Shown here: positions 60,801 through 64,000 of the stretch, piece after piece
Numbering within the stretch: position 1 is the stretch's first letter
Layout: every line of letters begins with the position of its first letter
DNA from: Glossina fuscipes
Lineage: Eukaryota; Arthropoda; Insecta; Diptera; Glossinidae
DNA length: 64,000 nucleotides
Assembly (NCBI RefSeq): GCF_014805625.2
Contig: NW_023998414.1
Span: 43,923,561 to 43,987,560, forward strand
Direction of reading: 5' to 3'
Translations under genes and position numbers: made by a program
The notes under the pieces: generated by a model
The model's database searches: none
The model's input: only the letters and a program-made list of their open reading frames with translations
Told to the model about the DNA's origin: nothing

Positions 60801-62589
60801 GTCACCAACCAGCCAACAAACACCATAATAATACATACAAACAACTATATTGTTGTAATATAACAATAATATTAAACACCATAGAAATATAAATATATAT
60901 AGGCCAAAAATGAGTAATTAAATCACAGATTAAAGTATTGTACTACGTATATACATACACACATATGAAGACCGAGAGGATGTCTTGATTTATGATGAAG
61001 TCAAGTTGTTTTTTTTTTTTCTTTTCACTTTTTAGCTTCACACAAAAATATTCTCTATCTTTTCATTAGCAGTGTTGCTCTCCATATATATACATATATA
61101 TATACATATATATACATATACATATATATACATATATATACATATATATATTTTGTTTACTTTTTTGATAATACAGATGCGTTACTTTTGCCACTAGACC
61201 GCTTTGAATCGTTGTGAACTAATAGAAAGTCAAAGCTTAACTGAATAGTTTAGCTCCTTAACAGTGAAAGCTGAAGCTTTCTCTTATATACGAAATGCAA
61301 CTTAACAAGGAAATAAAAAGCTAAACGTTTACTGCTGAAAAGCTTTTAATCAGGAGTCAAATAAAAAAAAAAGAGAGAGAAAAAAATGAAGAAGGATTTT
61401 TCAAAATAATTTTTTTTTCTCAAATTTATGAAATACATGAAAAAACATTCCTCAGGCATAGGTGATATTTCAACTGAAGGTATTCTACTTTCAAAAATTT
61501 TCACAATACAAAACACACACATACGAAAATTATAAAAATTATTTACATTTTCTGATGAATAAGTGAAGCAGAAAAAGAAATGAAACGAAATGAATTTACG
61601 GCACGTATGAGCGCTTGGCGAATAGCTTTGATTATTATTCATACGCAAGAAGTGTAAAGCGGAACCACACAGGCAGTCAGTCATTTTGCATGCAGTAAAG
61701 CAGCCGTGGTTTGATCTTTAAAGAAACAATATTTCAAAATCAATAAATTTTTAATCAGCTAAGAAGCATGAAAAAGATTTTTTTTAAATAATATTGAAGC
61801 TTTTAAAGGTAATATTTTTTGTTTAGGTTTCTCTTCGGGCAGAAATTAAGCTCTATTAAAAAAGCTTTTACTTCTCATACGCTATGTTTTTATTTTTCAT
61901 AACAGTTACGTATCGGAATATGTTTCTTCATAATAACACACACACATTACTAGGGACTAAATTGTATTGACTTTATGCGTTGTTACCCGTAACGTTGCAA
62001 AGGAATTGAAATTCATCGACTTTCTACATGGCGGTACCTTATAAATTGAAAGAAGATTTTTTGCATTAAATTTACCATTTTGTACAAACTGATCAGGATG
62101 AACTACAAAGTTGACTCTCTCCTATAGATGTGTTACAATCAAATTTTTCTTCATATAGTGGACCTTTTCGCTAAACTTCGCTAACTTTTCATCATTTATT
62201 ACTTACATATTGAACTTGCGAGTCGTATACGGTGTCCAATCGTTGACATAGACCCGATAATGATGTAGCAAAAAGTTTTCATTAAACACTTTTCTTTTTC
62301 AGCTTTCTATTTAAAGTTAAGTTTTATTAACGTTTGTCAATTAGTTTCCCATAATCAACATTTATGGCATTTAAAGTTTTTTGTTAAATCATTAAACAAA
62401 TTGATTAAAATTTTCTTATTAATATAATTTTGACAGGATGACAGGAGAACTTGTTCGATTAATAAAAAGATCAAAACGGAAATGAGACCAAAAATGTTAT
62501 AAAAATTCCTTGGTTTACTAAATGCTTTCAACTTTTATTGGAAGCAAACTTTCCGACGACTTTCGCAACGAAAAGATATATTGAGCAAA
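57881..62589. other. Intergenic DNA with simple repeats, no gene
   Basis: Includes a TTTC tract (about 58998-59033), a CTCT-rich zone (about 59650-59706) and a CATATATA tract (61083-61151). No protein relic was recognised. Confidence 0.45.
61083..61151. repeat. (CATATATA)n minisatellite
   Basis: TATATACA units in tandem, with variable 6- to 10-base spacing. Confidence 0.85.
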
Positions 62590-62900
62590 AAAATATAATC
62601 AATCGATTTCGAATATTATTTTGAATCGATTTCAGCTTTTCTATCCAACCTGCTCACTTATGTCTCTGCCTGTCTAATGCCTGTGCGCTTATTTTGTGAT
62701 CAACTTACGTATGGCAACTTTTAAGACTTTCTAACGAAATACTTCTTGTTTCAAAACTTCTTGATATAAGTCGCTGAGTTGCCTAAGTTGTCGGGCAAAA
62801 ATTTGAATCGAAATGAACTGCCTCCTAATTTCTCCTTCTTAAGCGCATATATGGCAACCTTTATATGTGCCTGCAAAGTCTAATTGTTAGTTATTTAATA
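62590..62900. mobile_element. Weak DINE-1-related fragment
   Basis: Contains TTGAATCGATTTCAGC and TGCCTGTCTAATGCCTGTGCG followed by GTGATCAACTTACGTATGGC, as in the 54480 fragment. Confidence 0.35.
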
Positions 62901-64000
62901 CGAAAGTAGGTGAAGAATAGAATAAAATTTTCGACAAAAAAATTAATTTTCACCACCGTCCCAAAGGTAAACGGCACCCAATAACAGGTCTCTTCGTTTG
63001 CATAGAGAAAAGTTGTATTTATTGGTATTTTATAAAGAAAATAAATCGAAAATTTTATTAAATAAAGCGACGTAGACCTTTTATTGATCGATAGTAAGAA
63101 ACTAACGTGTGTGTTTTAATGTAAGCAAAAAACTATATAAAAACAAGAGCAATATTGACAAGTACAATCGTTCATATATGCACCAACGGACGGGATGGGT
63201 ATTAAAAGGCTCTAGGGACACATAGAATCTCCGTTCGATAGGTTAGGATTTGGTTTATCCGCATATCCGATAAGGGGTAAGTTCACACAATTTCCGTACC
63301 AGGAGTGTCCATGAGCAAAGATATAAAGCCATTTCCACATATCAAGAACTAGCGTGCTCAGTTATGGCACATACACATGCCTCGTACGCCTCCATTCCTC
63401 TTATAGTGGTTGTCCTAAAATTTATTTAGATAACAGCTTTAAACACAAAAGAACACAGCCAGACTTACGATTACGTTGGTCAGATAACATTGGTACAACA
63501 ATATGGTTACATAAAATTAAGTCTGATAGACACACATACACACGCTTGGTTACACCTAAAGTGGCTTACCAGCATAAGCCTGCAGAACCGACGTAGGGAT
63601 ACATACATTAGTTACATATAAAAAGTGGCACTCTCACCTGTTTTTCGCTAATACGTTAAATACACTTGAATAATAGAGGAGTTTTATCGCCCAATCGCCC
63701 ATGGTATGCGTTTGATAGAGGATGGACTATAGTCGAACGAAGCTGTTGGACAATGGTAGCAGCGCTATTCATAAGTCTGTATCAGTTATGAAAATCTTGA
63801 TCACTTCCATTTCGTAATTTAATTCAATAAATCGATCAATAAGTCCCGGGATAACATGATAAAAATATTTGGTCTACAAAATTTTATTTCATTCATCAAC
63901 CAAAATTTTATTTCATACCTCAACAGCGATAGAAACAATCCAATGGTTCTTACAACTTTATGGCACTCGATGAATACAGTACGAAATAGCATAGAAGTTT
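62901..64000. other. Intergenic DNA, no gene
   Basis: The 80-codon frame at 63354-63596 shows no family motif. I see nothing else. Confidence 0.4.

Overview
The window looks like nuclear DNA of a higher (brachyceran) fly. It is AT-rich, genes are sparse, spliceosomal introns are long, and intergenic DNA is packed with dipteran-type microsatellites and decayed transposons. The fly origin rests on an insect-type PDE9 protein and on many repeats that read like the Drosophila DINE-1/INE-1 family. I cannot name the genus: a calyptrate (tsetse, house fly or blow fly type) or a tephritid would both fit. No bacterial, organellar or CRISPR sequence was seen.

The backbone is one large gene on the minus strand, a cGMP-type phosphodiesterase of the PDE9 family. 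Four coding exons can be joined with matching splice phases. A long regulatory N-terminal exon lies at 34125-35757, and three exons of the catalytic domain lie at 15975-16300, 7989-8140 and 7545-7652. They are separated by introns of about 17.8 kb, 7.8 kb and 0.34 kb. They give 739 residues; the rest of the catalytic domain is not seen in the window and should lie to the left of base 1. Inside the leftmost intron, on the opposite strand, sits a complete intronless M13 metallopeptidase gene (neprilysin-like, 3281-5380) followed by a 25-base A tract, which suggests a nested retrogene.

The large introns (8.1-16 kb and 16.3-34 kb) and the 28 kb upstream of the coding start (35.8-64 kb) hold mostly repeats. 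There are at least nine clear copies of a DINE-1-like non-autonomous element and several weaker ones, two tRNA-derived SINE-like copies, a Tc1-like relic, two mariner-like relics, a non-LTR retrotransposon RT relic, a transposon-protein relic near 11 kb, an inverted pair of an unrecognised repeat (9.0-9.55 kb and 20.9-21.4 kb), and many simple repeats. No gene with convincing coding sequence was found between 35.8 and 64 kb.

The two genes have no obvious pathway link. PDE9 would lower cytosolic cGMP, and the peptidase would cut small peptides outside the cell. Their relation is positional: host intron and nested antisense gene.
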